Positions 16,502 through 26,946 of a stretch of 33,691 nucleotides of DNA are shown here, one piece after another. Each line of letters begins with the position of its first letter. The first letter of the stretch is position 1. The position numbers and the translations under genes are program-made. Under the pieces are notes generated by a model. The model was not told the origin of the DNA, did not search any database, and saw only the letters and a program-made list of their open reading frames with translations. The DNA is from Bacteroidota bacterium (GTDB lineage Bacteria > Bacteroidota > Bacteroidia > Chitinophagales > Chitinophagaceae), in assembly GCA_013289065.1 (NCBI GenBank), contig JABDAP010000024.1, positions 1 to 33,691 of the forward strand. Reading direction: 5' to 3'.

Positions 16502-18673
16502 ATGATCAGCACTATCGCAACGCCACATCAGATCCTCGAATCGGTTTTTGGTTATACAGAATTCAGGCATAACCAGGAAGAGATCATCACCCATCTTTTA
16601 AAGGGAAAAGATGCTGTTGTGCTTATGCCAACCGGCGGCGGCAAAAGCCTTTGTTACCAGGTTCCTGCATTGTGTTTGCCCGGTGTAACTATTGTGGTTA
16701 GCCCGCTTATCGCTTTAATGAAGGATCAGGTTGATGCATTGGTATTAAGCGGTGTAAAAGCAGCTTTCTTAAACAGCACGCAAAGCGGCGGCGAACAATC
16801 ATTCATCTTGCAGCAGCTGCGCAGCAACGAATTGAAATTATTATATGTTGCACCGGAACGTTTGGTGGGTGGCGAAATACAGTTTCTTCGTTTTCTGCAG
16901 GACATACCCGTTTCCTTGTTCGCCATTGATGAAGCGCATTGTATCAGCCAGTGGGGGCATGATTTCAGGCCGGAGTATCGCGTGTTAAGCCAGCTGAAAG
17001 AAAAATTTCCTTCCGTTCCCATCATTGCATTAACTGCAACGGCGGATGCGTTAACGAAGAAGGATATTATTGAACAGCTGCATGTTACCGATTACCGCGT
17101 TTTTGAAAACAGTTTTAACCGGCCGAATATTTATTATTACGTAAAACCAAAAAAAGGATATTATGATTCGCTGGTTGATTATCTCGAAGAACATAAAGAT
17201 GACAGCGGCATCATTTATTGTTTAAGCAGGCTGGCCACAGAAAAACTTGCCGAAGACCTGCGTGCCGACGGATATAGTGCGGCAGCCTATCATGCAGGGC
17301 TCGAAAAGAATATCCGTGATGAAAGACAGGATCTGTTTTTAAAAGATGATATCAAAATAATGGTCGCCACCATTGCATTCGGAATGGGCATCAATAAAAG
17401 CAATGTGCGTTTTGTGGTGCATGCAGACCTTCCTAAAAATATTGAAGGCTATTACCAGGAAACCGGAAGGGCCGGCCGCGATGGGTTACACAGCGAAGCC
17501 GTTTTGTTTTATGGCGCAGGCGATGTGATGAAACTGAAAAATTTTGCACAGGTAGAAAATAACCCCGACCAGACACAGATCCTTTTAAAGAAACTGGATC
17601 AGATGGTTCAGTTATGCGAAACAAGATCGTGCAGAAGAAAATACCTGCTGAATTATTTTGGCGAAGAAGCAGCCGGCTATTGCGGCAGCTGCGACAATTG
17701 TTTACATAAACCCGAATTGCAGGATAGTACGGTAACGGCGCAAAAAATTTTAAGTACGGTTTACAGGATCAATCAATCTTTTGGCATGCGTTACGTGGTT
17801 GATATCCTGAAAGGAAGCAATAGCGAAAAAATAAGGGCCGAGCATAAAAAATTATCCGTGTATGGAATAGGAAAAGATAAACCCAAAGAAGAGTGGATGC
17901 ATTATCTGAAAGAATTATTGCATTATGGCTACCTGCAACAAAGCGATGGCGAATACCCGGTAATAAAACTGACAGAAAAGAGCAAACCTGTTTTATTTGA
18001 AAAAGCGCAGGTGTTCTTATCGGCGCCGGTACAGGTAAGTATTGCAAAAGAACCGGTGATATACCAGCAATACGATTATGAAAAAGGTTTGTTTGAAGAA
18101 TTGAAACAACTGCGTAACAAAATTGCACATGAAGAAAATGTGCCGGCATACCTGATCTTCAGCGACAGCACTTTATTGGATCTGGCAACGTATTTACCAC
18201 TTTTGAAAACCGACCTGCCCAAAATATCAGGGTTCGGTGCATTTAAGATTGAAAGATATGGCGCGACTTTTTTAGAAAAGATCCGGGAATATTGCAGCGA
18301 TCATTCCTTAACAACACGAATAGAACTTAAACAAACCACGCGGACAAAAAAAGCAAGCGTGCCGCGTGAAAGGGCTTCAGATACAAAGAAGATCAGTTAT
18401 GATATGTACCGTTCGGGAAAAACAATTGCAGAGATCGCTGCAGAAAGACAATTTGCGATAACAACGATCGAAACACATCTGAGTTATTATATCACAACCG
18501 GCGACCTGGATGTGAACGAATTTGTTTCTTTTGATAAACAGGATCTGATCGAACAGGCAGCCATACGATTTGGAAGGCTGAGTTTAAAGCTGATAAAAGA
18601 TAATTTGCCGGAAAACATTAGCTATATGGAAATACGGATGATGGTGGCGCATCTGAATAAAGAGACTGCTTAA
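16502..18673 (+). CDS. recQ: ATP-dependent DNA helicase RecQ
   Basis: [61 protein letters not shown]; zinc region [12 protein letters not shown]...CGSCDNC; HRDC region; C-terminal HTH. Confidence 0.97.
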   Translation: MISTIATPHQILESVFGYTEFRHNQEEIITHLLKGKDAVVLMPTGGGKSLCYQVPALCLPGVTIVVSPLIALMKDQVDALVLSGVKAAFLNSTQSGGEQSFILQQLRSNELKLLYVAPERLVGGEIQFLRFLQDIPVSLFAIDEAHCISQWGHDFRPEYRVLSQLKEKFPSVPIIALTATADALTKKDIIEQLHVTDYRVFENSFNRPNIYYYVKPKKGYYDSLVDYLEEHKDDSGIIYCLSRLATEKLAEDLRADGYSAAAYHAGLEKNIRDERQDLFLKDDIKIMVATIAFGMGINKSNVRFVVHADLPKNIEGYYQETGRAGRDGLHSEAVLFYGAGDVMKLKNFAQVENNPDQTQILLKKLDQMVQLCETRSCRRKYLLNYFGEEAAGYCGSCDNCLHKPELQDSTVTAQKILSTVYRINQSFGMRYVVDILKGSNSEKIRAEHKKLSVYGIGKDKPKEEWMHYLKELLHYGYLQQSDGEYPVIKLTEKSKPVLFEKAQVFLSAPVQVSIAKEPVIYQQYDYEKGLFEELKQLRNKIAHEENVPAYLIFSDSTLLDLATYLPLLKTDLPKISGFGAFKIERYGATFLEKIREYCSDHSLTTRIELKQTTRTKKASVPRERASDTKKISYDMYRSGKTIAEIAAERQFAITTIETHLSYYITTGDLDVNEFVSFDKQDLIEQAAIRFGRLSLKLIKDNLPENISYMEIRMMVAHLNKETA

Positions 18674-19641
18674 AACTGCGTAAGCGCAAAATCCAATGCG
18701 CGTAATTCGGCCCACGAATATTCATTACCCGGCAATTGAAAACCGCAGTGGCCGCCATTATTGGGTGTTTCCAAAAATAAATATTCGCTTGTTTCTGCTT
18801 CATTATAACAAAAACATTCGGGCGATAGAAAAGTATCATTCATAGCCTGCACGATCAGTGAGGGGACACGGATATTTTTCAGAAAAGGTTTTACACTGGC
18901 GCGGCCATAAAAATCATGGGCATCGCTAAAGCCATGGAGCGGCGCAGTGTAGCGGTTATCGAAATCTACAAAGTGCCTGATCTTTTCATAACCTTCGTAA
19001 CTGATCTGCCCGGGGAATAATTTTTCCTTTGCTTTTATTTTTTTTCCAAGCTTCCGCAGGAAACGTGTATTGTAAATTTTATTGGTCGGCCGGGATAAGA
19101 TCTTAACACTGCTCAACAGATCGCAGGGAACAGAAAAGGCGATCACTTTTTTTACCTGCGGAGGAACTTCTTCAGGATATTCGGCAACGGCACGCAGGCT
19201 CAGGCTCCCGCCCATGCTGAAACCGATCAAAATAATTTCTTCATAGCCATATTTTTGAATGGAATGATCGATGATCAGTTTCAGGTCGCCGGCATCGCCA
19301 TGATGATAAAAACGTAAGAGCCTGTTCATTTCGCCACTGCAGCTTCTGCAGTTCCATCCTAAAGCATCGTACCCATTTTGTGTAAACAGTTTTGCCATGC
19401 CCAGAACATAATGCCTGTGCGAATCCCCTTCCAGCCCGTGTGTGATAATGGCCAGCTTTTTATTTGTTGGCGAAATACGATGCCAGTCGAGATCTACAAA
19501 ATCGCCGTCGGGTAATTCGAGCCGTTCTCTTTGCTGGTAATGAAATTTTATTTTCCTGAACAGGCTCGGGAAAATAGTTTGCAAATGCGCATTGAACTGC
19601 CAGAAAGGTGAACGGAAATTTGGTGGGGGAAGAACGGGCAT
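18670..19641 (-). CDS. YheT-like alpha/beta hydrolase
   Basis: [67 protein letters not shown]. The ORF track starts at TTG 19650. ATG 19641 ([13 protein letters not shown]) preferred because a -7 box overlaps the TTG. Confidence 0.9.
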   Translation of the reverse strand: MPVLPPPNFRSPFWQFNAHLQTIFPSLFRKIKFHYQQRERLELPDGDFVDLDWHRISPTNKKLAIITHGLEGDSHRHYVLGMAKLFTQNGYDALGWNCRSCSGEMNRLLRFYHHGDAGDLKLIIDHSIQKYGYEEIILIGFSMGGSLSLRAVAEYPEEVPPQVKKVIAFSVPCDLLSSVKILSRPTNKIYNTRFLRKLGKKIKAKEKLFPGQISYEGYEKIRHFVDFDNRYTAPLHGFSDAHDFYGRASVKPFLKNIRVPSLIVQAMNDTFLSPECFCYNEAETSEYLFLETPNNGGHCGFQLPGNEYSWAELRALDFALTQF

Positions 19642-19647
19642 GTATTG

Positions 19648-19655
19648 CAAATATA
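19648..19655 (-). promoter_or_regulatory. Bacteroidota -7 box (TATATTTG) 6 nt before ATG of YheT-like hydrolase
   Basis: Plus strand caaatata at 19648-19655; ATG at 19641. Confidence 0.45.
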
Positions 19656-19683
19656 AACAGGATCGTTAATTTATTTATGTAAA

Positions 19684-19780
19684 CTCTGCGCCCCTGCGTC
19701 TCCGCAGTGAAACTGGTTTAAAAAATTGAGTAAGTAATTATTTCAAATTTTTTTCACCGCGGAGACGCAAAGACGCAGAG
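19684..19780. terminator. 29-nt-arm inverted repeat downstream of the MATE gene
   Basis: ctctgcgcccctgcgtctccgcagtgaaa (19684-19712) / tttcaccgcggagacgcaaagacgcagag (19752-19780). 25 of 29 positions pair; the four others are G-U wobbles in minus-strand RNA. Confidence 0.7.
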
Positions 19781-19788
19781 CAAACATG

Positions 19789-21183
19789 TTAGATCTTTAT
19801 CAACTTCCATTTACCTTTTTTGAAAAGGATCACACTTGTAATGGTAATGCATGTTTCAGTTGTTACGATCGCAATAAATACACCGGTTGGCCCCATGTGC
19901 AGAATATCTGCCAGCACATATGCAAACGGGATCTGAAAAACCCAGAACCAGAAAAGATTGATCCATGTCGGTGTCTTGCTGTCGCCCGCGCCATTGAATG
20001 CATTGATCATTACCATCCCAACGCCATAAAAAATATAACCCATACTCACAATGCGCAATGCAGTAACAGCTGTTTTAACCACAGCCGGATCTTTATTGAT
20101 CAGCCCTACAAAAAATTCTGCGCAGGTAACAAATAACAAAGAAACAATGGCCATGAAGATGGCATTATACTTTGCGGTTTTCCATACGGAAGTTTCTGCG
20201 CGTTCGGGTTGTTTGGCGCCGAGGTTTTGTCCAACCAATGTTGCTGCAGCATTACTCAATCCCCATGCGGGCATGATAAAGAAAATGAGTAAACGAATGG
20301 CAATGGTATATCCTGCGATCGCATCGCTTCCAAAACCGGAAATAATTCTTGCCATCGCGATCCAGCTTGCAGAGCCGATAAGGAACTGTAATGTGGCTGT
20401 TGATGCAATATTGAAAATAGATCTCAACACTGCTGCATCCGGAATAAAATGATGCAGGTGAATTTTGATAATGCCTTTTCCTTTGAACAAATGATATACC
20501 TGGTAACATACACCAATGCTGCGGCCGGTAGTTGTTGCCATGGCAGCTCCGGGTAAACCAAACCGGTGTATCAGTATAGGGCAAAGGATAATGTTACAGA
20601 TATTGGCAAGCCATAAGCTACGCATGGCGATCGCCGCATCACCAGCACCGCGAAAAATTCCATTCAGTAAAAACAGTAACATGATCACCACATTACCTGT
20701 GAGCATGATGCGTGCATAAGAAGCGCCCATGGCCAATACCTGCGCATCGCCACCCATGAGCGACAATATTTTTTCTGCAAAAAAGAAACCGGTGCAACTG
20801 ATCAATATGGTAACGATAAAACAAAGAAGGGCCGCTTGCGCGCCGGCTTTTGCGGCGCCGTCGTAATTCTTTTCGCCTACACGCCTTGCTACCATTGCGG
20901 TTGCACCCATGCTTAAACCGATGGCAACAGAATAAACGATGGTAAGAAAAGATTCTGTAAGACCTACAGTAGCTGCTGCGCGGGGGCCGAGTTTACCCAC
21001 AAAAAAAATGTCTACTACGGCAAAAACAGATTCCATGCACATTTCCAGTATCATGGGAATGGCGAGTAAAAAAATGGCTTTGCGGATGCTGCCTGTTGTA
21101 AAATCCTGGTGGCCGCTGTTCAATGATTCTTTGAGATAAGACCACAATGATCTCTTGTTCTTATGATTTGTATAAGTATCCAT
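19789..21183 (-). CDS. MATE family efflux transporter
   Basis: Multi-TM, 464 aa; IFLLAIPMILEMCMESVFAVVDIFFVGKLG; GLSMGATAMVARRVGEKN; LSNAAATLVGQNLGAKQPERAE; AFNGAGDSKTPTWINLFWFW. Confidence 0.95.
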   Translation of the reverse strand: MDTYTNHKNKRSLWSYLKESLNSGHQDFTTGSIRKAIFLLAIPMILEMCMESVFAVVDIFFVGKLGPRAAATVGLTESFLTIVYSVAIGLSMGATAMVARRVGEKNYDGAAKAGAQAALLCFIVTILISCTGFFFAEKILSLMGGDAQVLAMGASYARIMLTGNVVIMLLFLLNGIFRGAGDAAIAMRSLWLANICNIILCPILIHRFGLPGAAMATTTGRSIGVCYQVYHLFKGKGIIKIHLHHFIPDAAVLRSIFNIASTATLQFLIGSASWIAMARIISGFGSDAIAGYTIAIRLLIFFIMPAWGLSNAAATLVGQNLGAKQPERAETSVWKTAKYNAIFMAIVSLLFVTCAEFFVGLINKDPAVVKTAVTALRIVSMGYIFYGVGMVMINAFNGAGDSKTPTWINLFWFWVFQIPFAYVLADILHMGPTGVFIAIVTTETCITITSVILFKKGKWKLIKI

Positions 21184-21584
21184 TACGTTAATAAGATTAA
21201 ATAAATAAAATAGAGAACACCCACACCCATGGGTATTGGGGCAAATCGGGAGAATGTGAACTTAAACGTATAAAAGGTCTAAGCCCTGCTTAGCTGTTCA
21301 TCGGCGGAAAATTCGTAAATGGATGCTGCGTTTGTTTTTTATGTAACGCTTAGCGGGGCGAAAATAAGAAAAATGGGGAAATATCAATGTCTCAGCTTGA
21401 AAATTAAAAACAAATCAAAACGGCGCCTTGAAAACTTTGCGTGAGAAAAATGCAGGCCGTGGCTCTGTAATGTATAATCCGGGAACGTAGCGCCGGGAAG
21501 AAACGATGGCCTGCTTTTATACGTACCTGTTACATGAATGTTTACGGACTGGTAGTGAAGTATTATACCCGTTTTGTTAAGTAA

Positions 21585-21592
21585 TACCTTTG
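21585..21592 (+). promoter_or_regulatory. Bacteroidota -7 box (TACCTTTG) just upstream of the T9SS adhesin ORF
   Basis: TAnnTTTG match 8 nt before ATG 21601. Confidence 0.4.
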
Positions 21593-21600
21593 TGTGACTG

Positions 21601-24600
21601 ATGAACCAATATCAATTTTATAGATCAGTACTTTCTATTTCCGCGTTATTACGGGCGGATAGGATTGTGTGCAGGGCTTCCTGCGGAGTAAAACCGGCGC
21701 GTATATTTTTATTGGTTGCGATGATGTTGCCGTTTATTGTATCGGCGCAGGTTGATGCGGGGGGTATTGCAAAAAGCCAATGTATCACATCAGGCTCAAT
21801 ACCTTCGCTGTTTACTTCTTTGAGAGATGCGGCCGGAAGCGGCATAACAATAACATGGGAAAAAACAACTGTTGACAACACTTTTACATCAGGTGTTTCA
21901 ACCATTGCAACCGGAGTGCAATCGTATCAGGAGGCGGCTGTTGCCGTAACAACTTATTATCGAAGAGTTGTTACCAGTGGCGGGGTTCCCGTTTATAGTA
22001 ATGTGATAACAGTTAGTATTGTTGGCTCAGTTGTTAACCCAACATTTAATCCATCCGTGCCACCTTTCCCCATTATTTGCCAGGGAACAACAAGCTTCCC
22101 GGTAAATTATACCACTACCAATACCCCTGATCAATATTCTATAATATGGGATGCAACCGCAGCGGCGGCAGGTTTTACAGATGCAGTAAATCTTACACTT
22201 GCAGCAACACCGGGAAGTTTTAATGTAAGTGTTCCTTCAAATGCACCGGCGAATACTTATAACGGAACGTTGATAGCTGTTAATACAGGAACCGGTTGTA
22301 CCGTTTCAAATTCTTCTTCTGTTTTAATTAATCCATTGCCAACAGTAAGTATCACACCGCCTGCTGCAGTGTGTGCGCCGTCGTCGATTGACCTGACAAA
22401 TGCAAATATCACAAACGGTAGCACAGCAGATACTTACACACGATGGAATGATGCATTAGCAACTTCTTCTTTAACCAATGCGAATGCAGTAACGGCAACG
22501 GGTGTATACTATATAAAAGGCACGATCACAGCAACAGGTTGTTCAGTAATCAAACCTGTTACCGCTACGATCAATCCATTGCCAACAGCAACGGTCACAG
22601 CGGGCGGGCCAACAAGTTTTTGCGCAGGCGGATCAGTAACATTAACATCGAGCGCAGGAAATTCATATTCGTGGAATTCAGGACAAACATCACAGGCAAT
22701 TGTTGTAAGCGCCGGAGCAAATTATGCCGTTACGGTAACAAATGCAGCAGGATGTTCACTCTCTTCTTCTGTTACAACGGTAGTTGTTAATCCACTGCCA
22801 ACTGTAACTATTACAACACCTGCAGCAGTATGTGCACCGGCAACAATCGATCTGACAAATACAAATATTACAACAGGCAGCACAGCAGACACCTACACGC
22901 GATGGAATGATGCATTAGCAACTTCTTCTTTAACCAATGCAAATGCAGTAACGGCAAGCGGTGTATATTATATAAAAGGAACGATCGGTGCAACGGGTTG
23001 TTCGGTTATACAATCCGTTACGGCTACCATCAATCAATTGCCAACAGCAACGATCACAGCGGGCGGGCCAACAAGTTTTTGTGCAGGCGGATCAGTAACA
23101 TTAACATCGAGCGTGGGAAATTCATATTCGTGGAATTCAGGACAAACATCACAGGCAATCGTTGTAAGCGCCGGAGCAAATTATGCCGTTACGGTAACAA
23201 GCGCAGCAGGATGTTCACGCTCCTCTTCTGTTACAACGGTAGTTGTTAATCCATTACCAACTGTAAATATTACAACGCCTGCAGCAGTGTGTGCACCGGC
23301 AACGATCAACCTTACATCGGCAGGTATTACAGCAGGAAGCACGGCAAACTTTTACACACAATGGAATGATGTGTTGGCTGTTTCTTCTTTAACGAATGCG
23401 AATGCAGTAACGGCAAGCGGTGTATATTATATAAAAGGAACGATCGGTGCAACGGGTTGTTCGGTTATAAAACCCGTTACGGCAACGATCAATCAATTGC
23501 CAACAGCAACGATCACAGCAGGCGGCCCAACAACTTTTTGTACAGGCGGATCAGTAATATTAACATCGAGTGCGGGAAATGCTTATTCATGGAATTCGGG
23601 GCAAACATCACAGGCAATCGTTGTAAGCGCCGGAGCAAATTATGCCGTTACAGTAACAAGCGCAGCAGGATGTTCATCTGCATCTGCTGTTACACCGGTA
23701 GTGGTTAATCCCATTCCAGCCGTTACTATCACAACTCCTTCCGCTGTTTGTGCACCTGTAACAGTTAACCTTACAACAGCTGCCATCACAAATGGAAGTA
23801 CACCGGGATTGGTTTACACATACTGGACAGATGCAGCAGCAACCTCATCGCTAACTAATACAACTGCTATAAATACCAGTGGTACTTATTATATAAAAGG
23901 AACATCGCCTTCTGGTTGTTCAATGGTGCAACCTGTTTCAGTTATCATTAATACGCTGCCAACTGTAAATATTACCAACCCTGCGGCTGTGTGTGCGCCA
24001 TCGGTTATTAACCTTACATCTCCATCCATAACAGCAGGGAGTACTGCGGGAATAAATTTTACTTACTTCACAGATGCTGCTGCCGCAAATATTCTCTCAA
24101 CACCTGCAGCAGTAAGCAGTTCGGGTATTTATTATATTAAAGGGGTATTGCCTTCAACAGGTTGTACACTTATTAAACTGGTTGCAGTAACGGTAAATGC
24201 ATTGCCGGTTATTAATATCAACAACCCTGCGGCAGTTTGTGAACCTGCAACAGTCGATCTTTCTGCACCGGCTGTAACCAGTGGCAGTTCTTTGAGTACA
24301 ACATTCACTTACTGGACAGATGCTGCCAATACCATTGCGCTTATCACACCTGCATCAGTTGCCATATCGGGAACATATTATATTAAAGGAACTGTTGCAG
24401 GCAGTTGTTCCGCATCAAAACCGGTTTCAGTAATGATCAATCCATTACCAACAGGTGTATTGCAGCCGCCATCTGTTACATATATATGTGATGGCTTATC
24501 GCAAACACTTACCGCATCCGGGGCAAATAGTTATCAATGGTATCTTGATCAAAATATTATCACCGGCGCCACTGCTGCCAGTTATACAGCAACGGTTGGC

Positions 24601-25449
24601 GGAAATTATACTGTGCAGTTTGTTTCGAAAGATGGCTGTACCAGGAATGCAGCCAATGCCATTGCACTTGATCTTTTTGTAAAACCAATCGTTGCATTTA
24701 ATGCCGACAGCCGTTGTGCCGGATCGCTTATACATTTTACGAACAACTCATCCTATGCATCTTCAGGAACCGTTTCCTGGTTATGGGATCTTGGCGATGG
24801 GTCTTTTTCCAATAATTTATCAGCAACACATATCTATACTTCAGCAGCGGATTATGCGGTAGTATTAACTGCAAATAATATATCGTGCCCAAATCTTACA
24901 ACCGCTGCAACCGTTAATTATTCTGTTGAAACAGCATTGCCGGGTATCCGTTATGATACGATCTATTCTATCGGCAACAGATCATTCATCATCAATGCAC
25001 GCTCCTTTGGCGTGGGTTATTTGTGGCAGCCTTCAACAGGGTTACGGAATGCTGCTGCACAATCAACCATCATAAACCTCGACAGCAGCGTGTCATATAC
25101 GGTTGCCATCACCTCGGCAGCAGGATGTGTTACAACAGATTCTGTTTTTGTTAAGATAACCAATGATGGCGAGATCTATGTCCCGCAAGGCTTTACACCC
25201 AACGGCGATGGTATGAATGACCGTGCATACCCGATACTGATCGGAATAAAACAGCTGAATTATTTTAAGATATTTAACCGCTGGGGTAATATCGTTTTTC
25301 AAACAAATGATGCAGCACCTCAAAACGGATGGGATGGAAAATACCTGGGTAAGATGCAACCCACCGGAACATATGCATGGATAGCGGAAGCAATAGACGG
25401 GCACGGAAATATTATTCGCCGTGGTGGAAATATTCTTTTACTTAAATAG
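21601..25449 (+). CDS. Large repetitive secreted adhesin-like protein with PKD domain and T9SS type-B sorting domain
   Basis: Signal-like segment ARIFLLVAMMLPFIVSAQ; tandem Ig-like modules; PKD-like VSWLWDLGDGSFSNNLSATHIYTSAADYAVVLTA; C-terminal IYVPQGFTPNGDGMNDRAYPI...FKIFNRWGNIVFQT...GWDGKYLGKMQPTGTYAWIAEAID. Confidence 0.93.
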   Translation: MNQYQFYRSVLSISALLRADRIVCRASCGVKPARIFLLVAMMLPFIVSAQVDAGGIAKSQCITSGSIPSLFTSLRDAAGSGITITWEKTTVDNTFTSGVSTIATGVQSYQEAAVAVTTYYRRVVTSGGVPVYSNVITVSIVGSVVNPTFNPSVPPFPIICQGTTSFPVNYTTTNTPDQYSIIWDATAAAAGFTDAVNLTLAATPGSFNVSVPSNAPANTYNGTLIAVNTGTGCTVSNSSSVLINPLPTVSITPPAAVCAPSSIDLTNANITNGSTADTYTRWNDALATSSLTNANAVTATGVYYIKGTITATGCSVIKPVTATINPLPTATVTAGGPTSFCAGGSVTLTSSAGNSYSWNSGQTSQAIVVSAGANYAVTVTNAAGCSLSSSVTTVVVNPLPTVTITTPAAVCAPATIDLTNTNITTGSTADTYTRWNDALATSSLTNANAVTASGVYYIKGTIGATGCSVIQSVTATINQLPTATITAGGPTSFCAGGSVTLTSSVGNSYSWNSGQTSQAIVVSAGANYAVTVTSAAGCSRSSSVTTVVVNPLPTVNITTPAAVCAPATINLTSAGITAGSTANFYTQWNDVLAVSSLTNANAVTASGVYYIKGTIGATGCSVIKPVTATINQLPTATITAGGPTTFCTGGSVILTSSAGNAYSWNSGQTSQAIVVSAGANYAVTVTSAAGCSSASAVTPVVVNPIPAVTITTPSAVCAPVTVNLTTAAITNGSTPGLVYTYWTDAAATSSLTNTTAINTSGTYYIKGTSPSGCSMVQPVSVIINTLPTVNITNPAAVCAPSVINLTSPSITAGSTAGINFTYFTDAAAANILSTPAAVSSSGIYYIKGVLPSTGCTLIKLVAVTVNALPVININNPAAVCEPATVDLSAPAVTSGSSLSTTFTYWTDAANTIALITPASVAISGTYYIKGTVAGSCSASKPVSVMINPLPTGVLQPPSVTYICDGLSQTLTASGANSYQWYLDQNIITGATAASYTATVGGNYTVQFVSKDGCTRNAANAIALDLFVKPIVAFNADSRCAGSLIHFTNNSSYASSGTVSWLWDLGDGSFSNNLSATHIYTSAADYAVVLTANNISCPNLTTAATVNYSVETALPGIRYDTIYSIGNRSFIINARSFGVGYLWQPSTGLRNAAAQSTIINLDSSVSYTVAITSAAGCVTTDSVFVKITNDGEIYVPQGFTPNGDGMNDRAYPILIGIKQLNYFKIFNRWGNIVFQTNDAAPQNGWDGKYLGKMQPTGTYAWIAEAIDGHGNIIRRGGNILLLK
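22333..23709 (+). repeat. Three tandem 459-bp (153-aa) coding repeats, each a 243-bp A module plus a 216-bp B module
   Basis: Units begin at cca 22333, 22792 and 23251, with the next A module at 23710. A/B boundary in unit 1 is at 22576. Confidence 0.95.
23710..24441 (+). repeat. Three diverged A-type modules without B modules (243, 246, 243 bp)
   Basis: PIPAVTITTPSAVCAP (23710), TLPTVNITNPAAVCAP (23953), ALPVININNPAAVCEP (24199); the next module, B-like, begins at 24442. Confidence 0.88.
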
Positions 25450-25463
25450 TTGATCCAGCCGGA

Positions 25464-26471
25464 ATGTTCAAACGAACCAGACATATTATACTGCTTAGTT
25501 TTTTTATGTGCGCGAGTTATATAAGTATTGCACAGGATCCGCATTTTTCGCAATACTTCAGTTCGCCGCTGACATTCAATCCCGCATTTACAGGATATTT
25601 TGAAGGGTCAAGCCGGCTCACCGCAAACCTGCGCAGCCAATGGGCCAACGCAGGCGATACCTATGCAACCGGTACCGTTTCTTATGATACGAAGATCATG
25701 AAAACAAAGATCAGCGGCAACGACCGCTTGGGATTGGGTGTGCATGCATTGTATGACCAATCTTCCGGTGGCATTTTTAAAAACACTTATCTCTCACTGT
25801 CAACCGCATTTAACAAAGGCCTTGATGCGGAAGGCAATCAAAGTATAGGTATCGGCATACAGGCAACATTTGCACATAACAGTATCGACTTCAATAAAAT
25901 TTCTTTCAGCGACCAGTTTAACGGAAACGGTTTTGACCTCACTATTCCAAGCGGCGAAACAATTAATAACCGTTCTGCTTCTTATATGGATCTGAATGCG
26001 GGTGTTTTATATAATTATAAAGATGAAAGCGGCAACCAGTTTTCATTTGGTGCGGGTATTTTTCATTTGCTTACGCCAAAACTTTCTTTTTTTGCAGGAA
26101 ACAATAACTCCGTTCAACCGCGCTATACAATTCATGCCGGCGCCGGTTTTAATATGGGAGAGAATGATGATCTTTTTATAAGTGCGCACACAATGCAACA
26201 GGGAGGAGCCAGTGAATACGTGATCGGCGGGGCGTATGGGTTGGGTATTGGTACTAGCGGTATGTCGCTTTATTTAGGCGCATGGGTACGTGCAAAAGAT
26301 GCAGTATACCCATATATAGGATTACGAACACCCGATTTTCAACTGGGATTAACGTATGATATCATCACATCAGGACTCAGCCGTGTAAAAACTTTCAGCG
26401 GCAGCAGTGAATTATCTTTTATCTATTATATCAGCGCGAACAGGAAAAAGGGAATACCGTGTTTTTTCTGA
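25464..26471 (+). CDS. Type IX secretion system membrane protein PorP/SprF family
   Basis: AQDPHFSQYFSSPLTFNPAFTGYFEGSSRLTANLRSQWA; GLGVHALYDQSSGGIFKNTYLSLSTAF; outer-membrane beta-strand pattern; 14 bp after the adhesin. Confidence 0.93.
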   Translation: MFKRTRHIILLSFFMCASYISIAQDPHFSQYFSSPLTFNPAFTGYFEGSSRLTANLRSQWANAGDTYATGTVSYDTKIMKTKISGNDRLGLGVHALYDQSSGGIFKNTYLSLSTAFNKGLDAEGNQSIGIGIQATFAHNSIDFNKISFSDQFNGNGFDLTIPSGETINNRSASYMDLNAGVLYNYKDESGNQFSFGAGIFHLLTPKLSFFAGNNNSVQPRYTIHAGAGFNMGENDDLFISAHTMQQGGASEYVIGGAYGLGIGTSGMSLYLGAWVRAKDAVYPYIGLRTPDFQLGLTYDIITSGLSRVKTFSGSSELSFIYYISANRKKGIPCFF

Positions 26472-26480
26472 CAGCAGTGA

Positions 26481-26771
26481 TCAAAGTGTGATCACACTAT
26501 TGCTTCCGCCATACATATTCGGATGCTCGCTGTCAGCGGCAGGGTCATTGATCCACTCAACAGTATTCACGCGGTACCTGAATTCGTGTTGTGAATTTTT
26601 TGGCAGCGATACATCGCAACTAAAACTGCCATCTTTCTTTTTACTCATGATAATGGCATTTTCCCAATCGCTGTTAAGGCCAAGGATCTCAACCGTTTCA
26701 GCGTTCTCCGGAGAGAAAGAGAATTTTACTTTACAGTAATCTTTTGTCTTGAAATATGTTTTCTGTATCAT
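26481..26771 (-). CDS. Stand-alone isoamylase early-set / CBM48-like domain protein
   Basis: KVKFSFSPENAETVEILGLNSDWENAIIMSKKKDGSFSCDVSLPKNSQHEFRYRVNTVEWINDPAAD. Confidence 0.85.
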   Translation of the reverse strand: MIQKTYFKTKDYCKVKFSFSPENAETVEILGLNSDWENAIIMSKKKDGSFSCDVSLPKNSQHEFRYRVNTVEWINDPAADSEHPNMYGGSNSVITL

Positions 26772-26946
26772 TTTTAGGTTGTTTGCTTACCCGTTAATAC
26801 GGTTTCTTCAAAAAAGTAACCCCTAAAAAAACTAACAACTGTTTAGTAATGAATATTTAATTTATGCTGATGTATAAATGAATGGCGCCTGCCTGTTGTA
26901 AGTAAAATAGATTTTTATCTCTCAGCGTTCGAAGTAAATAGAAACG

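Noticed and set aside
20051-20452. 133-aa plus-strand ORF inside the MATE gene
   Set aside because: Antisense shadow ORF of a well-supported transporter.
21184-21600. Riboswitch upstream of the MATE gene
   Set aside because: I could not match the leader to any riboswitch consensus by eye. An Rfam scan would be needed.
22539-23708. Three 83-aa alternate-frame ORFs (22539, 22998, 23457) that look like a small gene family
   Set aside because: They are exactly 459 bp apart and only reflect the coding repeat of the adhesin read in another frame.
22333-24441. CRISPR array
   Set aside because: Repeats are 243-459 bp, in frame and coding. No short direct repeats with unique spacers were seen anywhere in the window.
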